From Phoronis australis (Eukaryota; Phoronida; Phoronidae), in NCBI GenBank assembly GCA_002633005.1, contig NMRA01000351.1, forward strand, positions 173,258 to 237,257: DNA of 64,000 bases, in the 5' to 3' direction. Shown here in pieces: positions 1 to 14,000 of this stretch. How positions within the stretch are numbered: the first letter of the stretch is position 1; the number at the start of each line of letters is the position of its first letter. The translations under genes and the position numbers were made by a program. The notes beneath the pieces are model-generated. The model ran no database searches. It saw only the letters and a list, made by a program, of their open reading frames with translations, and was not told the DNA's origin.

Positions 1-1035
1 TTTCAAAAGGCGGCAGCACATGACGACCATAGGTGTCATTATAAAATGGCTGCCGAAAACCAATGCACAGTTGAACAACTCGGCTTAAGTAAAAGAAAAC
101 GTTTGAATCAACGAATACTATATATTTGTGAGAGTTAAATCAAGTCCTATTCAGATCATAACTTTGAAGTGGAATAATTGGGTGAGTAAGACAACAAGCC
201 GGTTTTATGCTTAGGCGGACGACTATAGGGTTTCGGAGTGTACAAAGTATTACAATATAAACTACCGATGCAAAAAGGGACAAACTAAAATCTAGGTATG
301 GATTAATAAGAATGGTATAATCCAAACATTAACATGTTTGATACAACAAAGTAAAAATGAATGAATATGTTGTGCATTATATTATACCATAAGAAGAACA
401 GCAATGCAAAGAAAAAAATAAAAATAAAATGGCTACGGAGGCGTAACTATATGGTTGAAATTCATTGCACTGCGCTGGGAAACAAGAATCAGCGGTGGTA
501 GGTAAGACACATACTTCTAATACTTTAAAATTCTAAAACTTTAATGATGCTGAGATGGTCAGATTCTTCAGTTTAAAATTGAGCATTTTCTGAATAGTTT
601 TGTAACATGTGAGTTCTTGCAGCTGACGAGAAGGCGTGAATGAATTGAACGAATATCTTTTCAATTACGTTTTGTGGAATTATGTAACAATTAATAGGTT
701 ATGGACGAAAGTTACGCGGATAATGTTTCGATATGTTTCAAAAGAAGAGTACACGAATTTGGGCTATTTCTTGTAACTTTGCTATTCCCAAACAGTCCAA
801 CAGACTTCCTAATAAATTCGCTACCCGACATCACGGCCCCGTGTCTAATCTTTGTACTTGAAATCAAAGTCAAAATTATTCACGACAATTTCCCTTCTAC
901 TTTCGTCCAAATTCAGGATAACTTTCTGTTATATTGGGCACTTGAGTGAATTGTGGTGTTGTCCGGAGTGGACTGACACTGTTCGTAGTTTTATTAATTT
1001 GATCTATTGTTCTGCTTGTGTTATTGATTGGCATG

Positions 1036-1037
<2 letters not shown>

Positions 1038-1101
<64 letters not shown>
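1038..1101. repeat. Palindromic (CA)n-(TG)n microsatellite
   Basis: About 15 CA units run directly into about 17 TG units with CACGTG at the centre (1067/1068). The whole 64 bases form a nearly perfect inverted repeat that could extrude as a cruciform. Confidence 0.97.
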
Positions 1102-1103
<2 letters not shown>

Positions 1104-2989
1104 CATAATTTATTTCTAATCTTTATGTATATGTAAATCATGTGTGTGTAAGGTAACTTTCAGGAACAACTGAGACGATTGAAAACTCAAAAATGTTGCT
1201 TCAGAAACCCATGATTCATATAGCTTTGTAGTGCTCAGGTAACAGGTATAGCTGAGCCTTTCGACGCTATAATCGTTAACCCCAAATGTGAATTTTTACT
1301 GTTGCACAGAGTGTTTCATTTAAAGTTGCATTGCCAGTGTATGTATCAGAACTATTTTGCTTTTCACCAAAATACAGCGCTCCACTCTTATTTGCGTTTT
1401 TAAAACCTTTTGCAAATGCGCAATGAGCGACGATTTATATGCGGATTGAATTTTTCATGTATTGTCGAAATATGCGGTTGATACACTCAGGTGACAAACT
1501 AAAGCAAACGTCAGATGAGGTGCTGTCTCGCTACATAACTTGACCACTTCGTTTTCGTGCATGTATAGCATTACTGCCAGACACGCAGTCATCTTTCGTC
1601 TTTCATAAGTTTAGGAAATTTTGGCTTGTTTCTTAGCAGCACGTATACAAATCACTCTACTTCATGAAAAGAATCCAACGTTCATATTCTCGCTCGTCGA
1701 CATTGGGCAACTTGACTGTTTTGCGTACCTCAAAATCCGCCGCATTGGTCAAAGTTACCATGTTGTTTTAAGTAAATGCATCGCTTCAGGCTGATGATTT
1801 TATTGTTCTCTAGATAATCACATCCCTCATAGATACACTAGGAGTGACAATCCTATGTTCAACTTTTCGTTTTAAAGTTTTTAAGTAGCATATTTGAATT
1901 CTTCGTGAAAAAATACGTAATGAGGGTTTTAAATTTTATAAATGGGACAACAAATGGGACAGTTACGACGTAAAACTCTAATACTGAGGCATACCGATCA
2001 CAAATTTACAGTAGCAACAAGGATGACGGAAACGACGTTGTTTCCGTCTCATTTTTTGAAATTAGGATATCATTACTGTTAACATGCTGACTATTATTGG
2101 AACATTCTTGGAAGCGAGTTCTAGTTTGAAGCAACACACAAAAGAGCTCACATCTCAACTGATTACTCCATGAACTGAATGCAGGTTATGTATTTGTAAC
2201 AGTCGATTTCGGATCACTGACGCACGTTCGAATAAAAAATGTTGTGAAACATCAACTGTAGGTACAGCGAACTTTGTGACTTTTAATCATTTGTCTAGAC
2301 TGGCCAGGCGAGGTCTGTATAATCATACTGCTTAAACTTCGTTTTGACACGCGCTTTGAGATTATTTGATATGCATTGCTCACTTTGATGATTTTCAACT
2401 TATGTTCGTTATTGTTGTTGCTGCCGATGAGGTGGTGATGCATACCGTTATTTCAACTACGCCCACAGTGACGTGAAATGATGTCTTTAAAGACTTCAAC
2501 AACAAACACTGAATTGACGTTCACAAGTTCATCTTGTCCACGCGTCGATAACATGAGATGAAATTTTTATTCATGTTTCATGTATGTGCTGACAAGTGAA
2601 TATTTTCAGAAAATAAGCACAGCCCTTTAAAACACTCCTTCGTGCTTAATAAATTTTCTGTAGCCAGGTGGTTAGCCCGCATCAAATCAACGTCTACTGT
2701 AAATCACCGATAGTTTTCAGTAACAATTGTAACTGCTCCTCAGACTTCGTCTCCGGACAACATGCTCAGATTAAAAAAGACGAATTGATATCTCACTTGA
2801 TGTGTACATTGTGTACATTTACTACAGAAACTAGCTGAAAATGGCTTCATTAAATACCCACACGGGTTATAAAAGTCTGGAATATCCCCGAATTAAACGT
2901 AATGTACGAATCCTTTTGGGTAGTAGTTTCCATTAATAGCCTGCACATTGTTCCTCCTTGTTCTTGTGTTCTTGCTTTAACAGTATCTT

Positions 2990-3245
2990 CCTGCTCGTCG
3001 TCTAAATTCTCTTTCTCTCCTTTGTTCTTCTTTAAAAGCTCATTCACATTCACCCCCTCGTTCGTCATCGTCTCATTCTCCTACTCCAGTATTTCCTTCT
3101 TCATAATAGCCTTCTTCATAAGTTCCTTCTTTTTCATCACATCGTTCTTTTTCATCATTTTCTTTGTCATCATCTTCATCTTCTTCATGACCTCGCCCTT
3201 CTTCATTATCAACTTCCTCTACCTCTTCATAGTTTCTGCTAATTC
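2990..3245. repeat. Pyrimidine-rich TTC/TCA low-complexity run
   Basis: The plus strand is dominated by ttcttc, ttcatcat and ctcttc motifs. The 142-codon open frame across it encodes only Ser/Phe/Ile-rich low-complexity sequence and is not judged a gene. Confidence 0.8.
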
Positions 3246-4931
3246 TTCCGTGGTGAATTCATTGACTTTGAGCACCAAACTTGGGGTTCCAGGATTTTTA
3301 TTTGGACTTGGAGGATGTGAGATTTGTTAAATTTCCTGGGATTAATCAAAGGAGCTTCTATGCATATGTAGGCCGGAGCATAGACCTCAACCGTTAAGAT
3401 AGAGCTTCAAATTACCATTTTCCGATATGACGACGACACGATGAAATCAATACGCATTGTCGGTAGATGGCAATAGGGTAGATGTTGAAAACCTGTCTGC
3501 TTTCATGTGTGGGTAAAATGCAATTCTTTGGAAATAGCGTGACGTCAAATTGCCACTTTTGTGCCCTGTAATATTCAAGCGATTCTCATAAAACGTGCAA
3601 CGTATCAAAATGACCACAAATGGAAGAAGTTGCATGCCACCCCAGCAAACTTGCACACTAGATTTTACTGAACAACTGGCAAAGCAACAGACACTATTAC
3701 AGCATTGAAGAGTAGAGCTTTTCTAATGCATTGGTGAATTTTGCGTAGTTAACACAGTGAAAATTGAATATGGCGATTCAAAAATGTTAAAGATCTCCGA
3801 AGTTTAGGCGATCCCTATTCTCGCAATGTTGTAAACTAATCATTGTGAACAATTTCGAGCTCTTCATGGACTTATACGCATGATTGATTTCTCAAAATGA
3901 ACGTCATGTTATTTGCTTATCTCCTTATCTCTCAGTGAGTTTACCACGGGTTTGTCTACCCAAAATATTACATTTTCTTTATCACCCACTTGTGTGCCCG
4001 CATTGGGTGATGGTAAAAATGTAATAAAATGCATTCGTTTTTTGTATTGTTTTCAAAACACGCATTTCAGTTTATTTTTCAGTAAATATCACGTCACTAA
4101 GTCATTGTACCACAGAATCACATGCATTGCGTCGTTTTGGTTAAAATTTAATTTCAATTGTTATTATAAAACTTGTATTTTATTCGTCATTAAAGATTAG
4201 TCGCACTCCAGCAGTTTAACCAACGAAAACAACATGTGCGCCACTTCTCCATCCGACTGTGTTCATCCGCTAAATTATTTAGTCTTGAATTATTATCTGT
4301 GCTAGGGACGCCTGAAGGTTCCGAGCTATTCGTTGGATATTGTTTCTGTCCAACTAACAAATTTAAAGTTTGTTCTATCTGATGGATGTGGGTGCCGTGG
4401 CCGTACGGTGAAGCATAACTCAAGTCTTTGTCCCAACTTCTAATTGACAAGCAGCTTCGTATAATGGTTTGTGAGGATAGTCGTTGAATGCGTATGCATT
4501 GTAAGATCGGATTTACGATAGCTGTTTCGTTCTTATCGACAAATGCGTCCAGCATTTGTAGTGGTCAACTTGTCACTGTCAGTTTTACGATCGGGCGTAC
4601 AACGTTTCATAAACGGACCTCTGTAGTGGCGCACATTTCAAAGTGCACGGTAAAGACAGTCACCGCGCAATTTCTTATCGATTTGAAACAAAACAGGTTT
4701 ATTAATTTCTGGTGGTTATATTGACTTGTCAAGAGAAATGTTTCTAAGAGGAGCGTAAGAACGTCAGGCTATCAAAGTTGTTAAAGAAAGGAAGGAAAAC
4801 ATTTGGAACGCTCTCTCTTGCCATGCATATATGCCATCTTTAAACTATTTCGAACTTGTCTGGCGTCAATAGTTTCGTAGAGCGTAGACTATTTTTTATT
4901 TCAAGTCCGCGAGAATAAGCGTTGCTTGCCG

Positions 4932-5011
4932 ATGATCGGATTCGAGAAGTATCTATTCATAGTCCTCATAACGCTTTTTAAGCTAATCCAGGATGTGAAC
5001 ACGCACGGAAG
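4932..5011 (+). CDS. SSPO: Exon 1: start codon and signal peptide
   Basis: The ATG has a good context (gccgATGa). It opens 26 codons with a charged start, a hydrophobic core LFIVLITLF, and an ending in THG that suits signal peptidase (small residues at -3 and -1). The donor gtaata follows AG, so the exon ends in phase 2 and joins the single C that opens exon 2. The pairing is inferred from phase and from the need for a signal peptide before the EMI domain. A weaker alternative first exon lies at 3898. Confidence 0.6.
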
Positions 5012-8000
5012 GTAATACTTGCGTTTTTAATGTTTGACTTCAATTTAAAGGAATTCCGCTTTCTCATGACTTCTGAACTAGTTAGCACTACATATACTTC
5101 ATGGCAAATATTATGTAATTAATTTTGAGCATCATGCTTGGAAATTTAATTTCCTGTCTTAACACGATAATGATTAAGGAAATGGAAATCCTTGTAATCT
5201 GTCCAAATTTGGCTTCGAAATACTGCACCTCAGGGATGGCTTATCGGATTCATAGGAAACTTTGAAATACTTTATGCACTATTATCCTAAGTCTCATAGG
5301 AATTGTTTCTACAATGTTCCACTTGGGCATGATGGGCTTTCAAGAATAGCATTGTTTATTTTTGGAGAAAAAAACAAAAATTCTATAACAGGAAATTGAA
5401 ATAGTTGTTCAGAAAACTGTAACATCTTTTTGCGAATTCGTCTTGAGCATTGACATTGAACGAGATTTGGTCATGTTAGTGGTCGTCTTGCGCATTGATA
5501 TTGAACGAGATTTGGTCATGTTAGTGTTGCTGTTGTTTCGCTACAAATCAATCTCTTTTTGCTAACTTCGAATGCAACGACATGTTCCCGTTACCCACTT
5601 AAAGGGCAAATCGTATTAAATTACAAATCAAATTCTAATTGCCTTCTAATTTCAAAAATATATACTTTTCACGAATAAATTTCAAATCTATCGTTTTGCA
5701 AAACTGGCTAACTACACAGACATGACTATAAGTGCTTTCATTACTATAAAATCTATACGTCTCAAAACGTTTAAAGCTCTCCAACAATGAATATTTGCAC
5801 TTTTTGAAGTTTAAGACCGTGTATACTAATTTTATAACATAAAGAAGTAGAAATGATTGAAGAATTTTGAATTTTAAAGAAAAAATAATGATTTTTTTGG
5901 TTTCCCGCCACGTGATGTCATCAGTGGAAGCCGTAGATCACTTAACAGCATTTATGCAATGGCGGATAGCAGAGATTTTGTAAGTTACGAAGACTTAGGG
6001 AGCGAGTTTGAGGAGTATTTCTCACTGGAAGGGGAGGGGGACGAATACGACTCTCAGGTCGTAGGTGAAACATCACAGTAAGTTAGACCTTGTCGTATTG
6101 GCACACTGTCACTTGCGTTTGAGGCCATATGAACTCGACCCTCTCGGAGCCTATCAAGTTTGCAGACAGTCCTGATTTCAAAGCTGGCATTTACGGGTGG
6201 TAATAATACCCTTTTAATGAATTACGATTTGATTTTCTAATAATATATATATGTCTTGAACTGTAGACCTGAGTCAAAGCCCAGTTCCGAATGCTGCGGA
6301 TACTGGATTTCAGGAACGATGATATCTGATTGTTGTTATGCTAACTGAATTTTATTTCTGGTAAATGATACTCGGTTCTAAGATGTTCCTAAGAGGACAT
6401 CGCGTGTTTCCTTTTTGATTATTCCAGGATCTCGGGATCCAGACTTAATTATTTCAGGAACTTAAGATCCCGACTTCATTATGTCGGGATTTCAGGATCT
6501 CAAGACCTCGACTTCATTATCTCTGAGTCTCAATTCTATCAACACAGTTTAATTTCAAATGTCCACCGGTCTCATTTAGTAAATCGTGTTTTTACAACGA
6601 ATACTCAAAGTAGTTTGTATAAAAACACCTTGTAAACCACATTAAATGCATGATCAGGGGCGTCGAGAGGGGGTGGAAAGGAGGACCCACAACCATGGGG
6701 CCCGTGGCAGTTAAAAACCCGTCGGTGAAGAAACAAAAAGGCCCAACAAAAACACAAGTTCCAGAAGTTTGGGCTGGTCAGGCTCAGTTGGACAAGGAAA
6801 ATAACTCAGAAACCGACGGGCGCCCTTAAAATTTAACGAGAAAAGTTGCCACGTACATGTGTGCTACTGTTGACAGCTGGTAAAGGAAGAGACGATGTAG
6901 TTCACGTGACTGCATATTGTACAACTGCGTATCATATGGGATGCAAGCAAGTAATGGTTCTAAGCATAAACTGATATTTCAGTGGCATCCTTGCCAAAAA
7001 GTAACTGAATACCACCCGAGAAAAACTATTATATTAAAGCTGGCAGTTCCTACTAAAACTGTACTCCAAGAATAATTTTACGCAAAACATCTATTTCTGA
7101 GCCAAGATATTATGATGGGCAGATCACTTTGTCAAATAGTTTAAGTGGCAGTTTCACTGGAAATTGTCAACATTTAAGTTAAATGACTCAACTTTCAACG
7201 TTTGTAAAATCACATGCGATCCTATTTGTAGTGAAACCTGTTAAAACGCTTATAGTCTCAACGAAGTGACAATTTTAATAAAAACATTTTTCAACTTCAA
7301 AATGTTTCGATGTCTCATACATCATCATCAGGACAAGTAATCAAGGTCACCTACAATCTTAAACCATAGCTAACAGGATGCATCACACCTACAATCTTAA
7401 ACCATAGCTAACAGGATGCATCACACCAACAATCTTAAACCATAGCTAACAGGATGCATCACACCAACAAAACGCCAATTGCAACTCTTATGTTAAGAAC
7501 TTCCGTCTGTCAACAGTCCAGCTAAGTACATGATCTGAGGAAAGGACAGAACTTAAGATTCATTACGTCACAACAGAGTAAGGTGTCTGATGTTAATGGG
7601 ATGATTTTAGAGATACCTTTACCCCCTAAAACTGTTACTTTTGCTGGCTAAAAATAGAATTAGCTGTTATAAAGTCGGTCTCACACGAGGGGCCGTGTTT
7701 TCTGTTACCAAGAATATTCCTATTTTGGCAGAGATGAAGCTGTTAGAGTTCTTTTCAACTTAGGGCTATGGCAAAAAGAAACTGTGGGTAACGCTCAGGA
7801 ATTGCTTTGGTGTCATTATTATTAGGAAACTTCGCGTTTGTTGTCAAAACTAGGGCTCGTACGTCGTGACTGGTTTCATAGACCGCCAAATATCGATGCC
7901 AGGGCAGCGATATGGTTATAATTCATGCATCACAAATGTGTGAACTAATCGCTTAGTGGCGAAACGAAAAACTGTGAATCATTCTTTCTGCTGTCGATCC

Positions 8001-11000
8001 CGATTGTGTGGCAATGCGACGCGCCAGAAGACATTTTACGTACGGCGACACACTGAGGAAAATTATCTGGGGATCTCGAGATCCCGAGATAATTAAAAAA
8101 TAAATGCGCGATGTCAACTTTGAGCCACCGTAGGTTCTGTCTTGTCTGTTTCAAAATTCATGAAAGCTTTATAAGGTTGTGATTCGTCGATTATTTGGGT
8201 AGAGTGCCCGACTACTGCCTCTGTGCCCCTCTGCGGTCGTGACCTCAGACTATTTGCTTGGCATCTACATTCAATTTTCTACTATTGAACATTGACGGAT
8301 ATGTGAATAGCATGAATTCCCTCAAAATCTCGAACAAGAACAGACTGACGAAAAACTTCTTACTACAGTCACATTGACCATTTCTGTTACCATGCTATTT
8401 TAAGGCTGAAACTCAATATGTGCTTGAAAACCACGTTCCAGCTACGGTACAGTACAATACAGTACATCGTTTTTGCCCACCAACACTGATCGAATGCACT
8501 CACAGGGTGGCAAACCATCAAATCTCCGTTTCTGCGACGAGTCGAAGTAAGATTTTTCAAACGGGGCAGAGCACAGAGCGGTGGGCCCTGGACCGGTTGC
8601 TTGCTCCGATGTGTTGCCTACTGCCATACCGGCCGAGTCGACGGACGAACCTGTGGCATTTCTGGGCGATCTTAGTGTCTTTTGGGAACAGAAAAAATGA
8701 AATGTTGTCTGTCCAATTGCTGCTAATGCATCCTCTGCTCACGGTTCTCTTCGGCCACGACTGGTGTAGAACAACACACTGGCGGAGTCCGTAGTACCAC
8801 TGGTGACGTCACACAAACTTCCAATCTCTTTAAATTTTGTGTTTATTTCTTGAGTAAAACTACACAGATTAAAGACGAAATACTTAAAATATCATCAAAT
8901 ATCAAATTGTTAGTAACCGATTCCAAGCATCTATGACCATGGTGTGAAGGGTTTAAATTCCTGTGACTCAGAAATGCATAAAAGAATACTTCTAAATTAG
9001 GTTTCATGATAATGTTCAAAATACCCAAACACGGTCGTTCTTTTCTGTCTACGCCAGCTCTTTCCTATTCGCAATGACGTTGAAGCAGATTATCTCATAT
9101 TATCAGCACGTCCACAATTCGGTGAAATCTGATGCTAGTGAATCAGTAGACATGGTTAGATTAGTAAGGTCATGGCCTGGAGATGAATAGTTTCCAACCT
9201 TCACTTCACCTTCAATCGCCGATACATCTGACAGATGTTTAATAGAGCTTAGAAAAGAGAGGAGCCTTATTACACTACTAGGAAAGTGATTTACCGTGTA
9301 GCTAACACATCACCAAGGCGCCACCGTGTAGCTAACACATCTTCAAGGCGCCACCGTGTAGCTAACACATCACCAAGGCGCCACCGTGTAGCTAACACAT
9401 CACCAAGGCGCCACCGTGTAGCTAACACATCACCAAGGCGCCACCGTGTAGCTAGCACATCACCAAGGCGCCATTATTTTATCTATCTACACAACTTTAA
9501 CTGGTTCTTTAAACATCTGCAACTGAGTTTTTTGATGTATTAAAATTGGTTAAGAGTTGAGTATTAAATTTTCTGAAAGCACTTCAGAAGAGTAAGTGAC
9601 TAAGCCAATTTTGTTTAAGAGGTTAACTAGATCTGAAGTACAATGCATTTTTGTATTTAACGCTGTAAAAGATCTTATTGACTAACCTGTAGAATTTGTT
9701 TGATTACTCGATACCAATGGGTCATTAAATGTGACACGTGGTAATGTCCTTTTACATATTTTTTTCAAAAACAAAGGTACATTCATAACAAGACAACGCT
9801 ATCAATACCATGACCAAAATTAAGTGATATAGATCCTCAAGTTAAAAATCTTAAAACGTATTTACAGACTTGTTCTTTTTGTTTTATGCTATTGTTAATT
9901 TTTTCCTAAAACTCATATGATGAAGGTCCGATTTTTTGATAGCCGACGCTCATGTAAAAGCAGAACATTTTGAAACGTAACTCTTACAGTATGTTAGAGA
10001 ATAACTTACACAGCAAAGTAGCTACACGTCTCATCAATCAGCTATTTTAAGATATGTTCCTACTTTTCTAAGGGACTGCATCACGTTAAATGCGTTAAGA
10101 ATAGATTTCTTTCGTTTCTTCTTAAGCTACTGGTGTAAACTATTGAAGAAAAATAAAACTAGTTCCAGTATTTTGCCCTTATTTTACAAGGAATTGAATA
10201 AATCATTGTTTAAAACCGTGTAAGGTCAGTAGAAATGTCACGTCATTTTTATGTTCAGGGTGTCCCAAAAATGTATTCAGGCTTCAGTACAACGCCGCGA
10301 AATCACACTTAGTTCCGTTGGGTCATATTCTACGCCCGGGTCTGCGGTACGAAAAACTTGCGATCCGTCACGTGTTGCGGGCAGTATGTATGGAAATGGC
10401 AAAGGGCTCGCGTTTGGGAAGGATATTTCTCTCAATTCTACGGGGAACTCCTAAATGCCGATGAAATAACAAGAGACTTATTTTGGTTCAAAACCCAGTC
10501 CCTTTTTGTGCACCTCTTCATGAGTGTGGATACTTTTTGAGACAACCTGTATACGCCAGGGATTCATTTGCGGTACAGCTGGCATATTTCAAATATATTG
10601 GGGGACCTGTTGTCGACCCATGAACATCTGGTGATGTCACTTACCATTTGAAAGCACGGGACTCTACAACATTCTATAAACACGACAAGCCAACACTCAC
10701 AGAAAAATAAAGGAATGCAAACGAGCCTAAAAATGTAAGTCTGCCGCACGAAAAATCTTGAGGCACGGGCCATCCCTCATGCTGTTCAAAGTCCAAACCA
10801 AAAATGCAAATTGAACTCAGGTTACACGTCCAAGTGTTGTCTGGGACTGACGTCACTGTTTCTATATGAGCAGGCAACCACCCGCAATGTATTTAGCGAA
10901 ACGACAGTAACGCCGTAGATAAAACCTACCAACTATTGCAAGCGAATCAAAACATTCGCAAAATGGATACTTTCAGGTTCACTATTTCAGTTTTTAAGTT

Positions 11001-14000
11001 TAAAGGTAGGTTTCATTCTGCAACATACATGTAAGCACTGCAATCCAGAAACTGACTATTGCGATCCCTAGTAATGCTGCACGTAGTAGTTTGTTGTTTC
11101 TAACATTAAACGGGATTGAAAAGTTACTTGGAATTTCGGTGAAGCGATCCAGTTTTGGACGGGTTGATCAACCTCATCAAAACTGCTCTTTTAATACTCT
11201 TTTCAACTGTTAACGACCAAAATAAGTCTTTAGGATGGCAATTACTTTAAATTGGATGTGGATGATTTCAAAGCATTCCATTTTCGACAGCGGTTAAGAA
11301 AGGAACTGACCCATTATGAGGACATGGTTAGACCATTTCCTGTGACCACACTCGCATTGCTCAGGATCAACATACCCGTAGGACTATACCAACTTGATGG
11401 CCCCTGAAAAAAGTCTCATGAACGAGTAAATATTTGATACAGCAACAGTCTACACTTCTTAAATCAGCATTGTTTGAAACTTTTGCTCATTAACGAGTAT
11501 TCTCACTGTATGACTTGAGTCCCTGAACTATTTTTCAAACTTCCAGAAGTTCACAATTATGACCTAAGAAGTTCACTAACCTTTGGGTACTTTAAATGTC
11601 ATGCCAGACTTCAACTATGGGCTCAACAAGCGCGTATTATTATTACTAATTCAATGCAAAGTTAAGACACTGCGCAATGCGGCCACAAACGAGTTTTACA
11701 TAATTCAACTCAAGACAGTGCACATGATCTTGTGATGTCATGTTTGAACAACTTTACCAAATTACAATAACAGTGATGTTTTCAGCAAAATGGGAGCCGT
11801 TGTCTCAAGCACGGACATCCGCTTAGAATAATATTCAGAATCCTTGTGTATTTTCAGCCATGGTCACTTCTGCGAGGTACAGCGAGTGCGCGAAGTGGAA
11901 ACCTTTCGACATGTCAGCCGACGGGAGATCTCGGGAAGTCTCGAACCATGTAGCGATTACTCAATACAAGACATCGTCAACAGACTGGGGAGCTTGTGCC
12001 AAGTTTACAAGTAAATTAGTATATAAACATAGTACATGATGATCCACAATGTTAGGTGACAGAAACGGAACATTTATTGTTTTTTCTGCACCGTTCCATC
12101 CTTTCAAACAAAATTTACCTCGATACCATCCATGGCCATTCTAATATTATATGCGCAGTGGCTACGTTTTGAAAGGTATTTGATTCATGTTATTACAACA
12201 TTTATGATCGCCACCACCATTTCGCAGCAATACTTGGAAGTTTAGATAATAGCCTGCTACGCGTTGATTGCGTAGGTTCCTTTTCGCACAGGCGAAAATT
12301 GACGTACCCTGAGCGTTTTAGAATTTTATCATCAGCGACAATGTGTCAGCGTGGCAGGCGGATGGCGTTTTTAGTGAAATGAATACAATACGACACATGG
12401 ATGTAAAGTGGGAAAGGAGACTCTTTGAAGAATATGCTCTGTCTACATGGATTGTGTTTTGAACGCAAGTCCTGACACGCGGGTCGATTATCTACGTACA
12501 TGTAGTATTCAAAAGACCGTTACTTTGGTGTTTTTCCAAGGATGGATTCTACGAAATTTTCTAGAACTCAAAATCTGAGCAATTTTGAGTCTGATTACAA
12601 ACATGTTTCTTAGATGTAGTGGAAATTTACTTGAAAAATACTGGAAATGTTTCCACCAATATTCTCATGGAACAAAACTAGTACTGTGTTATCTGCGGAG
12701 TCCAACATGAGTCACTCTGATTTACACAGCCTTTTATTTAGATCATGGTCTTGTGCATCATCCAAATACAAAAATAAACATCCGGGGCCTTTCTGTCGAA
12801 TAATCCATAACCAAATGCGGATTAATCTTTTTACTTATCTTTTATTCTGCTCCGGTGCAATCCATGTATTTCTCTTGTCTTAGAATTGTAGATAGGCTGA
12901 CGCACTAACCGGAAAACACAAAATTCGATTTTGTTTATCAAAACTGAAGGGCATCGCTTGGGGGAAGGTTTTGACTTCATTTTTTCAAGAATTCAAACTT
13001 TGTTGTGAAAACTCGTTCGCTTATATTATTAATTATTTTCAATCTTAAACAACCCAAAACCAATCAAAATGGCAAAACCAGGGATAAGGCAACTTTAAAG
13101 ATTGCAATTCAATCATAGGATGTTATTATTATCGTCATAATTGCCAATATCATTGTTATTTATGGGCGGGATGCCTACTGAAAAGTGTGATTGGATTTCT
13201 GTTCTCGACCAGTGGACTAGACTGTTTGCACGGTCAGGAGAAGGTCCCCTATGCGAGTCAAGGTCGGGACAGAAATCCTTTTAGACTTATACTCATTAGG
13301 TCACGTAATGTGACCAACAGGTGGCGTGCTGACTAGACTTAAAAATGTTTGCAATATCGTTATGCTCAATTGATGCATGAAGGCGTTTTCTCGGTCAGTG
13401 ACTTTACCAGACATAGAGAGTTGTGAGCGTGTGATAACATATAGCTTCTTCGTTAACAGCCAAGCACAGTCTTTTGTCTCGTATGACAACAGGCAGGCCA
13501 ATTATCTACCAGGCTTATTACAGACCACGTGTGAACACAGTCAAACCCAGAGCGAATTAGTACATTAGGAAAGAACAGGTTGTCGTAACTTCGGTTGTAG
13601 TTGGGCGATTCAAAAACTAAACATGATCAGCATTTAACGAGCATTTCAGAAATGATATTGGTTTATGTTCAAATATTTTATAACTTAACTTTTATTTTTA
13701 ACAGCACAGCCCAGTCAGGCTGCATAAGATCTTATTGGAGATTAGAACAATTATCGAACAAAAAGAGAGCTGGCCCTCCAACCTTAAATGCCAGAATGGA
13801 GTTAATCAGTCGTGTAAGATATTGGCTACACGGGTCATCTTCCCGACTTGTTGTTGGGCTATAGAATCGAACAAGTTGGAGCAACGGAAAAACGCCGTAA
13901 TGTATACCCAAAGCACCGTGACATTCACTCGTGGTCATACAAATGAAAGAAATTTAAAACGTTCCGTCAGAAATAAGCGGTTGGTTAATTTCTGTTGCAC

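Larger units (their letters stand above)
1..4931. other. Upstream flank without a recognised gene
   Basis: I see no conserved coding region here on either strand. It holds a CA/TG palindrome near 1.05 kb and a pyrimidine-rich, TTC/TCA-like run near 3.0-3.25 kb. The real promoter of the SCO-spondin-like gene presumably lies in its right part, but no TATA box or other core element could be assigned with confidence. Confidence 0.5.
5012..11857 (+). other. Intron 1 (6.8 kb)
   Basis: Between the signal-peptide exon and the EMI domain. It contains the promoter-like block and short exon at 5.9 kb, tandem repeats, a hammerhead-like core, the THAP relic and the mariner-like MITE. Nothing recognisable was seen in 9.5-10.2 kb or 10.6-11.8 kb. 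Confidence 0.6.

Noticed and set aside
2902-3330. 142-codon plus-strand frame
   Set aside because: Low-complexity Ser/Phe/Ile sequence from a pyrimidine-rich tract.
3898-3939. Alternative signal-peptide exon (MNVMLFAYLLIS, donor gtgagt, also phase 2)
   Set aside because: The phase fits exon 2, but it is only 12 codons and has no good cleavage site; the exon at 4932 has a complete signal peptide. It could still be an alternative first exon.
7348-7465. Short regular repeats considered as a CRISPR-like array
   Set aside because: The three units are contiguous with no spacers, and the context is an animal intron.
8420-8794. 124-codon plus-strand frame
   Set aside because: Antisense shadow of the THAP relic; no family motif.
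9286-9543. Frame with VANTSPRRHR repeats
   Set aside because: The 30-bp minisatellite stays in frame by arithmetic; no start context, splice sites or conserved domain.
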